A stretch of 64,000 bases of DNA from Vibrio qingdaonensis (GTDB lineage: Bacteria; Pseudomonadota; Gammaproteobacteria; Enterobacterales; Vibrionaceae). The stretch covers positions 1 to 64,000 of the forward strand of contig NZ_JAKRRY010000016.1 of assembly GCF_026191675.1 (NCBI RefSeq), given 5' to 3'. The notes beneath the pieces are model-generated. The model was not told where the DNA came from. It saw nothing but the letters and a program-made list of their open reading frames with translations, and did no database searches. Both the position numbers and the translations under genes were made by a program. Position 1 is the first letter of the stretch; the number at the start of each line of letters is the position of its first letter. Below, piece after piece: positions 63,859 through 64,000 of this stretch.

Positions 63859-64000
63859 CAGAGTTTGAAACCATAAAGAATGGCGTCGACGTATTTCAAA
63901 CAACAGCATGGTAATGTTTTGATAGGATTTGCCAATCAAATAGATAGGAACAGACGAATTTCCTAAAACTCTCCAATGTTGCAATATACCTCCATCGGCG

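Noticed and set aside
63622..63984. 120-residue reading frame overlapping the start of the ClpP-fold gene
   Set aside because: It lies in another frame of a gene with a clear signal peptide and has no recognisable features.
1..64000. CRISPR arrays, tRNA or rRNA genes
   Set aside because: No regularly spaced 25-40-base repeats and no cloverleaf-like or ribosomal sequence were recognised; short tandem repeats here have no spacers.

Overview
The window reads as chromosomal DNA of a marine gammaproteobacterium of the Vibrionaceae, most likely Vibrio, and has the mixed catabolic and accessory content typical of a second chromosome. This rests on the protein content (a PACE pump with a LysR partner, a DUF2061 protein, a phnW-pbfA-phnX phosphonate operon with phnSTUVR, a UlaA-UlaB fusion, a fused TRAP permease). 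It is inference, since there is no rRNA, tRNA or replication gene here to settle it.

Layout. 1-3.4 kb: a serine-rich lipoprotein and a PRPP-synthetase-like enzyme. 3.4-5.9 kb: a MarR regulator and cytochrome b561 gene diverging from a cytochrome c' family gene and a secreted duplicated-domain protein, around a 52-nt near-continuous palindrome. 5.9-7.6 kb: a C45-type Ntn hydrolase and a divergent HTH regulator. 7.6-11.3 kb: an AT-rich accessory patch with a pyocin-S-like, membrane-targeting toxin overlapping a small membrane protein (a presumed immunity protein), then a decayed IS4-type transposase and an orphan reading frame. 11.3-20.3 kb: the L-ascorbate (ula) regulon, with two paralogous HAD phosphatases, UlaR and repeated UlaR-type operator half-sites. 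20.4-23.0 kb: two glutathione transferases, a TetR-type operator and a small secreted protein. 23.1-31.4 kb: a polysaccharide-utilisation locus (ROK kinase, LacI regulator, GH88 hydrolase, TRAP transporter, CBM32 plus heparin-lyase-I-like lyase) that looks built for an amino-sugar/uronate polymer. 31.4-35.2 kb: LysR with PACE pump, DUF2061 protein and a coiled-coil lipoprotein. 35.3-44.8 kb: uptake and degradation of 2-aminoethylphosphonate and its hydroxylated form, with three matching PhnR-type operators. 44.8-64.0 kb: individual genes including TetR/RibD-like pair, PLD lipoprotein, YddG exporter, START and SYLF lipid-binding proteins, a 14-residue-repeat membrane protein behind a G12 tract, a choloylglycine-hydrolase-like enzyme, a Lon-like ATPase protease, an RRM protein, a metallophosphoesterase, an AlkX/YcaQ-type DNA glycosylase and a secreted ClpP-fold protein.

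How the parts work together. Three regions are self-contained pathways with import, catabolism and local regulator: ascorbate (PTS IIABC, lactonase UlaG, decarboxylase UlaD, epimerases UlaE/UlaF), the glycan locus (extracellular lyase, TRAP import, GH88, ROK kinase), and phosphonates (PhnSTUV import, PhnW and PbfA both feeding phosphonoacetaldehyde to PhnX). The strongest candidate for something undescribed is the toxin/immunity-like pair at 7.9-10.1 kb, where a bacteriocin-type central domain is joined to a C-terminal domain resembling membrane-disrupting type VI effectors, with no secretion apparatus in sight. All family names were assigned by eye from the sequence; no database search was run.
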